NCBI GenBank assembly: GCA_903906365.1
Contig: CAIVKC010000041.1
Coordinates: 62,001-126,000 of the forward strand
Length of the DNA: 64,000 nt
Direction of reading: 5' to 3'
Source of the DNA: an uncultured Bacteroidota bacterium
GTDB taxonomy: Bacteria > Bacteroidota > Bacteroidia > Chitinophagales > Chitinophagaceae
The notes beneath the pieces were generated by a model. That model had not been told where the DNA came from and searched no databases. It saw nothing but the letters and a program-made list of their open reading frames with translations. Shown here piece by piece: positions 18,141 through 26,677 of the stretch (positions are counted from its first letter, which is position 1; every line of letters begins with the position of its first letter). The position numbers were made by a program, and so were the translations under genes.

Positions 18141-20303
18141 ATGTATTTCATCAATGACCAAACAGCGCAGGCGATCAGCCGGACCCTGCTTCATTCCATC
18201 TGGCAGGGGTTGTTGCTTTCCCTGGGCAGCGCCCTGGTAATTCTCCTTACGCGCAGATCCACTGCCGCATTGAGGTATAATCTGCTCGCGGGGCTTTTCC
18301 TGCTTTTCCTGCTCTCGGTTGGCATCACCTTTTCGGTAGAGTATGAAACCTCTTTCCCTGATTCGGGATGGTCCGCCGGGCCTCAGGCTGTTTTGGCTAG
18401 TCCCCAGGCAGCTGTCCCCCTGGATATGGTTATTCAGCAGGGGCCCTTCCTGCAGGGGCAAATTCAGTGGTTGACCGATATATGTAACAGGCATGCCTAC
18501 CTGATCGTAATGATCTGGCTCCTCATCCTGGGAGTCCACAGCTTCAGGCTGCTGGCCAGTGCCCTCTACATTCACCGGCTCAGGAATCACAGGATACAGG
18601 CGCCTTCCGGCCATTGGAAGCAAAAAATAAGAGATCTTGCCCAAAGGCTTCATATTACCCGGGAAGTAAACCTGTTTTCCTCCGGACTCGTGAAGGTGCC
18701 CATGATGGTTGGCATCATCAAACCGGTGATTTTATTTCCTGCCAGCCTGCTTTCGCAACTGCCAGCCGCCCAGGTGGAGGCGGTATTGCTTCATGAGCTT
18801 GCCCATGTCAGGCGCCAGGATTACGTGGTCAACCTGCTTCAGAATCTGGCAGAAATCATTTTCTTTTTTAATCCCGGGCTGCTGTGGGTTTCCTCACTGA
18901 TCAGGGAGGAAAGGGAGAATTGCTGCGATGATATTGCCATCGGACAGTCCGGCAATAAGAAGGATTTTATAGAGGCCCTGGTATCCTTCCAGCAATATCA
19001 CCTGGCGGCCCCCAGCATGGCCATTGCCTTTCCCGGGAAAAAGAACCACCTGCTTAACCGCGTCCACCGAATTATAACAAGTCATAACAAAACACTCAAT
19101 AACATGGAAAAAATATCAATTGCTGCAGGTGTGTTAACCATCTGCCTGCTCACCCTGGCCTTCCGGCAGACCTCCGGCATCCCGGAGGTCAAAGCGCCCC
19201 AGGGGCAAACTCCCAAATCACCTGCCACCCTTACCCGTGATACACTGCCCGAGGAAGCATCATCCCGGGCACAGGCACCCCAAACCATCCGCGGACTCAT
19301 TAATGGCAAACAATACGAGGCGATCCTCCAGGATCATAACCTGACGGCGCTTTGGGTCAATGGTAAAAATATCCCCGAAAAAAAATGGGGTTCCCATGTG
19401 CGGGCCATCAGTACCCTGCTGGCTTCCTCCTATGAAGACCAGTCGCAGAGACTGGCTCAAAAAATAGACATGGAAATGGCCCAGACAGATTTAGCCCACC
19501 AGGAGGAAGCGCTCAACCATGAAATGGAGGCCTTCAAACTCCAACAGGAAGCCATGGCAGACTCCCGGCAGGCGGACCAGCTCAGAAAGAAGGAGGATGA
19601 ATGGATGCAGGAGCGGCAGAAAATGGAACGGCAGCAACTCGCTGACCTGGATCAGGGGACTCCAACCGACCGGCTCAGGCTGGAAATGGAATCCCACCTG
19701 CTAGCCATCAAAGAACTGCAAAAGGCCATAGAGGTGCAATCCAGGTCCCTTAATGATAAGGACCTCAAAAATCGTTTACTCGCGCTGCAGAAAAAGCAGG
19801 CGGAACTCACGGCCCTGCAGGGCAGTTTGATGCATGCAAAAATGTCGCAGGACCAAATGTCCCGGGCGGAGCTCCTGAAAATAAAAGCCGAAATGGCCGA
19901 AATGGGGAGATTAGCCGACATGGATGCCAGGAGGGCCGATGATTTCCGGGTTGGGCATCCCATCCCTCCCCAGGTGGTCGTATCACCGGGGTATCCCTTT
20001 CCAGCAACTCCGTCTGCAGATATAGATGCGGTTATACCCCCGCCGCCGGCACCCCTCATCGAACAGAGCAAACCCATTGCCGACATCATCGGGGACCTGA
20101 AAGCTGAACACATCATCAGCAATGGGGAGGACCTTTCTTTTACATTGAACAACGATAAACTGGAAGTAAACGGCATTGTCCAGCCGGCAGCCATTTTTTC
20201 CAGGCTGAAATCCAAATATATAAAAGGGTCCAAAGACCATGTGATCTATTCTTCCCACAACGGATCCACCAGCGCAGATGTATACGTGAATAATGACAAA
20301 TAG
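18141..20303 (+). CDS. M56-family (BlaR1-like) membrane metallopeptidase with coiled-coil C-terminus
   Basis: Probable membrane sensor-protease partner of the BlaI-like repressor; 720 residues. Hydrophobic segments near 15-35, 45-65, 110-135 and about 330-345 frame a cytoplasmic zinc domain with HELAH at 218-222 and the later ENCCDDIA acidic motif. The C-terminal part is not a penicillin-binding sensor. It has a charged, Gln/Met/Lys-rich coiled coil (about 445-590) and a Pro-rich linker (VIPPPPAPLIEQ), then a small domain ending SADVYVNNDK. The input signal is therefore not evidently beta-lactams. The start at 18141 is preferred to 18099, which overlaps blaI. Confidence 0.88.
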   Translation: MYFINDQTAQAISRTLLHSIWQGLLLSLGSALVILLTRRSTAALRYNLLAGLFLLFLLSVGITFSVEYETSFPDSGWSAGPQAVLASPQAAVPLDMVIQQGPFLQGQIQWLTDICNRHAYLIVMIWLLILGVHSFRLLASALYIHRLRNHRIQAPSGHWKQKIRDLAQRLHITREVNLFSSGLVKVPMMVGIIKPVILFPASLLSQLPAAQVEAVLLHELAHVRRQDYVVNLLQNLAEIIFFFNPGLLWVSSLIREERENCCDDIAIGQSGNKKDFIEALVSFQQYHLAAPSMAIAFPGKKNHLLNRVHRIITSHNKTLNNMEKISIAAGVLTICLLTLAFRQTSGIPEVKAPQGQTPKSPATLTRDTLPEEASSRAQAPQTIRGLINGKQYEAILQDHNLTALWVNGKNIPEKKWGSHVRAISTLLASSYEDQSQRLAQKIDMEMAQTDLAHQEEALNHEMEAFKLQQEAMADSRQADQLRKKEDEWMQERQKMERQQLADLDQGTPTDRLRLEMESHLLAIKELQKAIEVQSRSLNDKDLKNRLLALQKKQAELTALQGSLMHAKMSQDQMSRAELLKIKAEMAEMGRLADMDARRADDFRVGHPIPPQVVVSPGYPFPATPSADIDAVIPPPPAPLIEQSKPIADIIGDLKAEHIISNGEDLSFTLNNDKLEVNGIVQPAAIFSRLKSKYIKGSKDHVIYSSHNGSTSADVYVNNDK

Positions 20304-20324
20304 CGCTTCGGTATCCTACACGAC

Positions 20325-20375
20325 GCAGGCGCCCTGTAACCCGCCGGCCTGGCTGGTCAGGGCGCCTGCTCTTTT
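20325..20375. terminator. bidirectional terminator between M56 and TonB receptor genes
   Basis: A perfect 12-base-pair stem: GCAGGCGCCCTG (20325-20336) with CAGGGCGCCTGC (20358-20369) around a 21-base loop, followed by TCTTTT. It lies between two convergent stops. Confidence 0.65.
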
Positions 20376-20377
20376 AA

Positions 20378-22816
20378 TTATAACCTGATATTTACCGCAA
20401 TTAGGAAATTGGTACTTGCCATCGGGAACAGGAAGTTCTCTGTAACCAGCCTGCCACCATATAGGTAACTGTAGGTATATCCGTTGGGGGCATATTTTTT
20501 GTCAAACAGGTTATTGACCTGCAGGACCAAACGCATGTCCTTCCATGACTTGCCCGTGAGGGTATAGGATAACCTTAGGTTTTCCACGTAGTAGCCATCC
20601 AGCTTCCGGTCCTCATGCTGGGCATTGTCCAAGTATTCCTTGCTGACATATTTACCCATCAGGCTGACCTCCGCATGGCGGAAGGGCAGGATATTAAGGG
20701 TACTCGCGCTCACCAGTTCCGGTGAAAAGGCAATATCCGTCTGGTGGTAGGAATAGGACTTTTGTCCTCCGTTGTCATAATCATCAATATATTCAGTGTA
20801 GTTTTTCACTTTGTTGGAACTGAGGGAGAGATTGGCCCCTGCACTGAGCCAGTCGGTCAACTGAACACTGCCTTGCAGCTCAGCACCCAGCCGGTAGCTG
20901 TCGGGTATATTGATGCGGGTATATTCCCCGACATCATTGATCTTGCCATTCAGTACCAGCTGGTTGCGGTAGATCATATAATAACCCGTGATGCTCCAGG
21001 AATAACGGTGGTTTTTTTGCTCCAGGTTCAATTCGATGTCATGCAGTGTCTCAGCCCTGGGTTGCTGCTGCTGGCTCGCTTCAAAATCCCCCCGGTTGGG
21101 CTCATGGTTGGACTGTGCATAGGAAAGCCCTGCCTGCCAGGACGCTTTTGAATAGCTGATCCCTGCCTTGGGATTAAAGAAAAGGTATTGCCTGGAAATA
21201 TACAGGGAAGGGTTGTCTTCAAATCCGTTGATGTGGTAATGTATAGCACGCAACTGCAGATCTGCGTAGGCCGTCCAGTATTCACCCAGCTGCTGCTGGA
21301 TTTTTCCGTAAACATTGAAATCCGTTTTATCTGCCGGTGTGTGGTAATACTGATAATGGTCTGCCACCCCGCCGTTGGAAGCCCAGTTGATGATGCCATA
21401 GTGCTTGCCATCGTAGCGGTCCCAGCCTCCTCCCAGCGTGAACTGGGTACCCTTATTACGGTATTGTAGAGAATATATGCCGCCATAGAAATAATTACTC
21501 AGCCAGCGCTGCCGGATGAAATCGGAGCTGAGCAAAGTATCCTTTCCCCGTATCACCGGCGCAAGGTTATAGGAGGCGTAGCTATCCTGGTTCCTGAATT
21601 CTTCATAATAACCATAGCCGCGGGTGAGGAAGCCGGCCAGGTTCAGCGAAATGTGGGGGTTGACCTGGTGATTGAAAAAAAGCTGGTAATGATTCTGCCA
21701 GTAGTTATCCGTCTGGTTAGAATAGGTGAAATAATTGTAGGTCCTGTTCCCTGAGTTATACAGGTTCAGCGAATCAGCCTGGGTGAAATACAGGGAACCC
21801 ACATTATCGGAATAATGCTGGTCAAGCCCCTGGCGGTCCCCGTTGAGTTTGGCTTCGGGTATGCCATTCCAGGCCTGGTATGTTTTTTCAGTGCCTGCAA
21901 TCAGATTAAAGCGCAGGGACGACTTTTTGGAGTAATAGGCGGCACTCAAAAAACAGGATTTCAGGTCACTGGTGGCGCGGTCAATATAGCCGTCGCTGCT
22001 TATCCGGGACAGGCGGGCATCCACGGTAAAATGACCATTGAGCAGGCCGGACCCTACCTTGATGGTATTTTTCCAGGTATTGAATGACCCATAGCTGTTG
22101 TTGAATTCCGCATAAGGCTTTTCATTGAATTCATTGGTGGAAAAATTAATGCTGGCTCCGAAGGCCCCCGCCCCATTGGAGGAAGTGCCCACGCCCCGCT
22201 GGATCTGAACACTGCTGACCGAAGAAGCGAAATCGGGGAGATCTACAAAATAAATGGACTGGTCCTCGGCATCGTTGTAGGGAATTCCGTTGAGGGTCAT
22301 ATTGACGCGGGTGGCATCGGTCCCCCGGATATAGAACCCTGTATAACCCACGCCGTTGCCCGCATCGGAATTAATGACTACCGAGGGTGTCTGGTTCAGC
22401 AGGAAAGGCAGGTCCTGACCCAGGTTCATCTTTTCAATTTCTTCCCGGCTGAGATTGGTTTTGGTGAAGGGCGCTTTTTCACCGGCCCGCAGGGCCTTTA
22501 CCTCGATGGGCTGCAGAAATAGTTCCATTTCCTCCAGTAATATCGTCAAAGGCCCCCTCTCTAAGCTGACCCGGGTTTCAAAGGGCTTGTAGCCGATACA
22601 GGTAACCTTCATCCGGTAAAGCCCCGGCAAGGTTTTTTTTAGCTGGAAAAACCCGGAGGAATTGGTAAGGGTGGATTCGATGCCGGGTACTTCAATGGTG
22701 GCACCCGCTACCGGCAGGCCGGACCGGGCTTCCCGCACAGTCCCGCTGGCGGGTTGCTGGGCGATGGAAAACAAACACATGGCGAAAAAGCAGATCCCCA
22801 AAAGCAATTTTTTCAT
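20378..22816 (-). CDS. TonB-dependent receptor under TPP riboswitch, probable thiamin/precursor importer
   Basis: Outer-membrane active transporter of 812 residues. Signal peptide (LLLGICFFAMCLFSIAQ), carboxypeptidase-regulatory-like domain (about 22-105, VAGATIEVPG), plug domain (about 115-235, with the TonB-receptor motifs FYIRGTDATRVNMTLNGIPYND and IQRGVGTSSNGAGAFGAS), then a 22-strand-type barrel to the terminal strand NFLIAVNIRL, which ends in a terminal Leu rather than Phe. The 5' leader carries a TPP riboswitch, so expression falls when thiamin pyrophosphate is plentiful. The receptor most likely imports thiamin or a precursor. No other thi gene is in the window. Confidence 0.92.
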   Translation of the reverse strand: MKKLLLGICFFAMCLFSIAQQPASGTVREARSGLPVAGATIEVPGIESTLTNSSGFFQLKKTLPGLYRMKVTCIGYKPFETRVSLERGPLTILLEEMELFLQPIEVKALRAGEKAPFTKTNLSREEIEKMNLGQDLPFLLNQTPSVVINSDAGNGVGYTGFYIRGTDATRVNMTLNGIPYNDAEDQSIYFVDLPDFASSVSSVQIQRGVGTSSNGAGAFGASINFSTNEFNEKPYAEFNNSYGSFNTWKNTIKVGSGLLNGHFTVDARLSRISSDGYIDRATSDLKSCFLSAAYYSKKSSLRFNLIAGTEKTYQAWNGIPEAKLNGDRQGLDQHYSDNVGSLYFTQADSLNLYNSGNRTYNYFTYSNQTDNYWQNHYQLFFNHQVNPHISLNLAGFLTRGYGYYEEFRNQDSYASYNLAPVIRGKDTLLSSDFIRQRWLSNYFYGGIYSLQYRNKGTQFTLGGGWDRYDGKHYGIINWASNGGVADHYQYYHTPADKTDFNVYGKIQQQLGEYWTAYADLQLRAIHYHINGFEDNPSLYISRQYLFFNPKAGISYSKASWQAGLSYAQSNHEPNRGDFEASQQQQPRAETLHDIELNLEQKNHRYSWSITGYYMIYRNQLVLNGKINDVGEYTRINIPDSYRLGAELQGSVQLTDWLSAGANLSLSSNKVKNYTEYIDDYDNGGQKSYSYHQTDIAFSPELVSASTLNILPFRHAEVSLMGKYVSKEYLDNAQHEDRKLDGYYVENLRLSYTLTGKSWKDMRLVLQVNNLFDKKYAPNGYTYSYLYGGRLVTENFLFPMASTNFLIAVNIRL

Positions 22817-22957
22817 TTACTGAAATTTTAAATGGTTTCCGGCTGAAGCCGCTGCCCGTTTTCCGGCTGTTCATGCCGAAGGTTCCGGGGTCAGAAGGAG
22901 CCGGTATAAAATTGATTTTTAAGGAAATGCTGCGGAAGTGAGGAGGAATTATAATGC

Positions 22958-23052
22958 TTTGACCACCTTCCCTGCGCAGGCATTACCCTGATCAGGTTCT
23001 ACGGGTATTATCTCAGCCTCCCGCCAACAGGCGGGAAAGCACCCCGAGGAAT
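22958..23052 (-). ncRNA. TPP (thi-box) riboswitch
   Basis: Read on the minus strand, the conserved parts occur in order: GGGGTGC, a hairpin with arms CCCGCC and GGCGGG, GGCTGAGAT, ACCCGTAGAACCTGATC, GGGTAATGCC and a closing CGCAGGGA. These are the TPP aptamer core (CTGAGA and the ACCTGAT..GTAATGCC helix set). It lies between promoter and ATG of the receptor at 22816, and binds thiamin pyrophosphate to repress. Confidence 0.93.
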
Positions 23053-23098
23053 CTGAGAACGGCCAGCTGCGATTGCTAGATTTGGCAGCTGACGGGTA

Positions 23099-23130
23099 CA
23101 AAGATACTATAAAAGGTATTTGGCCTGTAA
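23099..23130 (-). promoter_or_regulatory. promoter for TPP-riboswitch leader
   Basis: On the minus strand TATCTTTG (23106 down to 23099) is an exact -7 element. A TTA lies 21 bases further upstream (about 23128-23130), near the expected TTG. Predicted start near 23092, giving a leader of about 275 bases that includes the riboswitch. Confidence 0.5.
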
Positions 23131-23226
23131 CATTTTGCGGCCTGATTCGTCTAAGTAAGGCTGGCTGTGTTAAACAGGGGATGCAACATGTCTTTTATTA
23201 AACCGTCTTTTCAAAAATTAGATTTT

Positions 23227-23943
23227 ATGAAACAAATATCATTCATGTCCTTTTTGCTTCTGTTAGGTTTCTTCACTTTCTCCCAGGATGGCAGGGTGAT
23301 CAATGATCCCCATGCCGAAAAACGAAATGTCCAGGGATTTCACGCCATTCGCATATCCAGCGGTATTGACCTTTACCTGAGCCAGGGTGAGGAAGCCGTT
23401 GCGGTAAGTGCCTCGGATCCCGACACTAAGAACCGCATCCGCACTGAAGTGGTGGATGGCGTGCTCAAAATATATATGGAAAACAGCGGGTTGCACTGGA
23501 GTTGGGGTAATAAAAAACTCAGGGCCTATGTTTCAGCCAGGAATCTTGACCAGCTGACCGCCTCCGGCGGTTCTGACGTGTTTTTGCAGGGTACCATTAA
23601 GTTGGAAACCCTGGCGGTCTCCCTGTCCGGGGGCAGTGATTTTAAGGGCCAGGTGGATATCAGGACCCTGTCCCTGCACCAAAGCGGCGGCTCAGATGTG
23701 AACATCAGCGGTGTGGCAGGCAGCCTGAAAGTGGATGCCAGCGGAGGCAGCGACCTGCACGGATATGATTTGTCCACGGAAACCTGCGACATTGAGGCCA
23801 GCGGAGGCAGCGATGCCCGCATCACCGTCAACAAGGAACTTTCAGTCAGCGCCAGTGGAGGCAGTGATGTCCATTACAAGGGTTCCGGCGTTATCAGAAA
23901 TATGCATACCAGCGGATCCAGCAGCATTACCAGGAAAGGATAA
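23227..23943 (+). CDS. DUF2807 (head-GIN) protein 1, SGGSD type
   Basis: Secreted beta-solenoid protein of 238 residues, function unknown. A signal peptide (KQISFMSFLLLLGFFTFSQ) is followed by the head-GIN domain, starting RVINDPHAEKRNVQGFHAIRISSGIDLYL. The body has seven turn repeats, each closed by SGGSD (at ASGGSDVFL, LSGGSDFKG, QSGGSDVNI, ASGGSDLHG, ASGGSDARI, ASGGSDVHY) and a last SGSSS. Its motif differs from both paralogues downstream. It is the first of three tandem genes with gaps of 39 and 23 bases, likely one operon. I chose the ATG at 23227 for its signal peptide. Confidence 0.88.
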   Translation: MKQISFMSFLLLLGFFTFSQDGRVINDPHAEKRNVQGFHAIRISSGIDLYLSQGEEAVAVSASDPDTKNRIRTEVVDGVLKIYMENSGLHWSWGNKKLRAYVSARNLDQLTASGGSDVFLQGTIKLETLAVSLSGGSDFKGQVDIRTLSLHQSGGSDVNISGVAGSLKVDASGGSDLHGYDLSTETCDIEASGGSDARITVNKELSVSASGGSDVHYKGSGVIRNMHTSGSSSITRKG

Positions 23944-23982
23944 TAAAATTTACCCAAACCAAGGTCTTTACAAACTCAGCTC

Positions 23983-24702
23983 ATGAAAAAAATTATTTTT
24001 GCCATTACAGTCCTTTTATCCGTTCTTTCCCTGGCCGCCCAGAACAAAGTCATTAACGACCCCAACGCGGAGGTCCGCCCTGTCAGGGATTTCCACGCCA
24101 TCAGCGTAGCCACCGGAATAAAATTGCTGCTTACACAGGGCACGGAAGACAAAATCGTAGTGAGCGCGGAAAAAACAGCCTACCGTGACCGGATAAAAAC
24201 CGAAATTGTGGACGGGGTATTAAAGATTTATTACGAAAACGACCATGACTGGTTTTCAGGAGACAATAGCAACAAGAATTTAAAAGTCTACGTATCCTGC
24301 AAAACGCTGGATGCCCTGCATGCATCATCGGGTGCCAGGGTAGTAGTGGATGGAACCATCAAATCATCCAGACTTGACCTTTCTTTTTCCAGCGGAGCCG
24401 GATTTAAGGGAGATATTGCAGTAAATGACCTGACCCTTTCGCAAAGCAGCGGAGCAAGTTCAGAAATCAGCGGGACCGCCCTTAATGTGAGCGCCGCGTC
24501 GAGCAGCGGTAGTGAAATAAAGGCCTTTGGGCTTCATTCAGACCATTGCGATGCCCATGTCAGCAGCGGGGGCAGCATCCAGGTATCCGTGGACAAGGAT
24601 CTGAAGGCGCATGCCAGCAGCGGGGGCCATATACGCTACAAAGGAAACGGGATGATCAGCAGCGTTAGCACCAGCAGCGGTGGAAAGGTTTCCAAAGAGT
24701 GA
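23983..24702 (+). CDS. DUF2807 (head-GIN) protein 2, SSG type
   Basis: Paralogue of the preceding gene, 239 residues, with a signal peptide (KKIIFAITVLLSVLSLAAQ). The same fold start is seen (KVINDPNAEVRPVRDFHAISV), but the turn repeats read SSGA, SSGG or SSGS (ASSGARVVV, FSSGAGFKG, QSSGASSEI, VSSGGSIQV, ASSGGHIRY) instead of SGGSD. The acid at the turn tip is thus lost in all turns together. Function unknown; probably periplasmic or surface. Third paralogue follows after 23 bases. Confidence 0.88.
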   Translation: MKKIIFAITVLLSVLSLAAQNKVINDPNAEVRPVRDFHAISVATGIKLLLTQGTEDKIVVSAEKTAYRDRIKTEIVDGVLKIYYENDHDWFSGDNSNKNLKVYVSCKTLDALHASSGARVVVDGTIKSSRLDLSFSSGAGFKGDIAVNDLTLSQSSGASSEISGTALNVSAASSSGSEIKAFGLHSDHCDAHVSSGGSIQVSVDKDLKAHASSGGHIRYKGNGMISSVSTSSGGKVSKE

Positions 24703-24725
24703 TTACAAATAATAAAATACCTAAC

Positions 24726-25445
24726 ATGAAAAGTCTCATAGTTTGGATATGCGCTCTGATGCTGCTCGGCGGTGCATCAGCCCAAAAAAGGATCATACAG
24801 GACCCCCATGCCCAGGTGCGCAGTGTGACGGGATTTCACGCCATTGAAGTGTCGAGCGCGGTTGACCTTTACCTCAGCCAGGGTGAGGAAGAGGCGTTGG
24901 CTGTTAGTGCGTCCGATGCCAGTGACCTGGAGCATATGGAGACCATTGTGGAAAGCGGGGTCCTCAAAATCAGGATCGTCCATACGGGCGGCATCCGGTT
25001 TAATATTGGAAACAAGCACTTCAAAGCCTATGTATCCTTCAAGTCCCTTGACAGGCTTTCTGCCTCAGGATCCAGTGATGTATACGTAGACGGGGCCATC
25101 ACAGGCGGCGCACTGGAGATTCATTTGTCAGGATCCAGTGATTTTAAAGGCGCGGTGAAGGTCCAGGACCTGACCATGCACCAGAGCGGTTCTTCCGATG
25201 CCTCCATCACCGGGGAAGCAACCAATATCCATATCGAATTGAGCGGCGCCAGTGATCTGAAAGGCTACGGGCTGGTAGTGGAAAACTGTACAGCCCGGGC
25301 ATCGGGATCCTCCGATATCCGCCTGACGGTCAACAAAGAACTCAACGCCCAAGTCAGCGGTTCCAGCGACTTTTATTACAAAGGAACGGCAGTCATCAAG
25401 GACCTGCATTCCAGCGGGTCCAGCAGTGTTTCCAGGAAAGACTAG
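24726..25445 (+). CDS. DUF2807 (head-GIN) protein 3, SGSSD type
   Basis: Third paralogue, 239 residues. The signal peptide is KSLIVWICALMLLGGASAQ and the domain starts RIIQDPHAQVRSVTGFHAIEV. The turn repeats read SGSSD (ASGSSDVYV, LSGSSDFKG, QSGSSDASI, ASGSSDIRL, VSGSSDFYY), with one SGASD. It is closer to protein 1 than to protein 2 in the head. I chose the ATG at 24726; the open frame from 24699 lacks signal character. Function unknown. Confidence 0.88.
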   Translation: MKSLIVWICALMLLGGASAQKRIIQDPHAQVRSVTGFHAIEVSSAVDLYLSQGEEEALAVSASDASDLEHMETIVESGVLKIRIVHTGGIRFNIGNKHFKAYVSFKSLDRLSASGSSDVYVDGAITGGALEIHLSGSSDFKGAVKVQDLTMHQSGSSDASITGEATNIHIELSGASDLKGYGLVVENCTARASGSSDIRLTVNKELNAQVSGSSDFYYKGTAVIKDLHSSGSSSVSRKD

Positions 25446-25661
25446 GGCAAAAAAAGGTATTCATCACCTGGTGTCCAGCCGGGGATGGGGGGCCAGCAGG
25501 GGCGTCAGCTCCTCATTGCCGGAAGTTTTCCCCGGATGGGACCAAACACGACTAATTGACTGCATATCAAAGGGTAATTGTGGGATTTCAGGTTTTTTTA
25601 GCTGTGATTTAATCATTTATTTGGACCATACCGTGATTCATGTTACTTTTGCCACCCACAT

Positions 25662-25733
<72 letters not shown>

Positions 25734-25736
25734 CTC

Positions 25737-25761
25737 AAAGGGCCTCATGGAGGCCTTTTTT
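25737..25761 (+). terminator. terminator after tRNA-fMet
   Basis: GGCCTC (25741-25746), a 3-base loop and GAGGCC (25750-25755) are followed by six T. It ends tRNA transcription just before era. Confidence 0.65.
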
Positions 25762-25786
25762 ATTTTATACCTTTGCCAAGAATTTT

Positions 25787-26656
25787 ATGAAAGTTGGTTT
25801 TGTAAGCATATTTGGGAAACCCAACGCGGGTAAAAGCACCCTCCTGAACACCCTCATGGGGGAAAAGCTGGCTATTGTTTCCCCCAAAGTGCAGACTACC
25901 CGTCACCGGATCAAGGGGATTCTGACAGAAAAGGACTACCAGATCATTTTTTCGGATACCCCGGGCATCATAGAACCCAGGTACAAACTCCATGAGAAAA
26001 TGATGCAGGTAGTCAAAAATTCCCTGGAAGATGCCGACGTGGCCCTGCTGATGGTGGATATATCAGAGGACTGGCAGGAAAATGATGCCTTATTCAGTGC
26101 ACTCCATCTCAAATCGCCGGCCCTGGTGGTAATCAATAAGGTAGAGGGTAAATACCAGGACAAAGCCCAGGAAGCCATCCGGTTTTTCAGCGAAAAGAAA
26201 TACTGCCGCAAAGCCATTTGTATCTCCGCTTTAAAAAAACAGCACATTGATGTGCTGATGGAAACCCTGCTTTCCATGCTTGCCGAAGGGGAGCCGTTCT
26301 TCGATGGGGACGACCTGACGGACCTTCCCACCAAATTTTTTGTGGGGGAAATGATTCGGGAAAAAATCTTTTATCTCTACGAGGAAGAAATTCCCTATCA
26401 TACTACGGTACTGGTGCAGGAATTCAAGGAGAAAACGACACTCATTAAAATCAGGGCCGATATCATCGTACACCGGGAAACCCAGAAGGGAATTATCCTG
26501 GGGGAGCGGGGTCAGATGATCAAGAAACTGGGTACCGAAGCCAGAAAGGACATCGAGGCCTTTCTCGGCCAAAAGGTCTTCTTGGAGCTGTTCGTGAAAG
26601 TGAGGCCAAAATGGAGGGACAACGATGTGCATTTGAAAGAATACGGTTATAATTAA
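25787..26656 (+). CDS. era: GTPase Era
   Basis: Ribosome-assembly GTPase acting in 16S rRNA and 30S maturation. It has 289 residues: GTPase domain (GKPNAGKS as G1, DTPG as G3, NKVE as G4, SALK as G5) and a C-terminal KH domain (about 200-289) with GERGQMIKKLGTEARKDIEAFLGQKVFLELFVKV. The start at 25787 (MKVGFVSIFGKPNAGKS) is typical. It is followed by der after 21 bases, a natural pair of ribosome GTPases. tRNA-fMet lies just upstream. Confidence 0.96.
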   Translation: MKVGFVSIFGKPNAGKSTLLNTLMGEKLAIVSPKVQTTRHRIKGILTEKDYQIIFSDTPGIIEPRYKLHEKMMQVVKNSLEDADVALLMVDISEDWQENDALFSALHLKSPALVVINKVEGKYQDKAQEAIRFFSEKKYCRKAICISALKKQHIDVLMETLLSMLAEGEPFFDGDDLTDLPTKFFVGEMIREKIFYLYEEEIPYHTTVLVQEFKEKTTLIKIRADIIVHRETQKGIILGERGQMIKKLGTEARKDIEAFLGQKVFLELFVKVRPKWRDNDVHLKEYGYN

Positions 26657-26677
26657 TATAAAGTCAACCAATTTATT

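Larger units (their letters stand above)
22817..23226. other. divergent region holding TPP riboswitch and promoter
   Basis: About 410 bases between the TonB receptor and the first DUF2807 gene. It holds the riboswitch (22958-23052) and its promoter (23099-23130) on the minus strand. About 140 bases lie between aptamer and start codon, containing no strong terminator that I can see, so control may be on translation. The open frame from 23167 is only upstream padding of the DUF2807 gene. Confidence 0.5.

Noticed and set aside
23227-25445. CRISPR-like or tandem-DNA repeat
   Set aside because: Repetition is at protein level (turn motifs) with varied DNA; no spacers.
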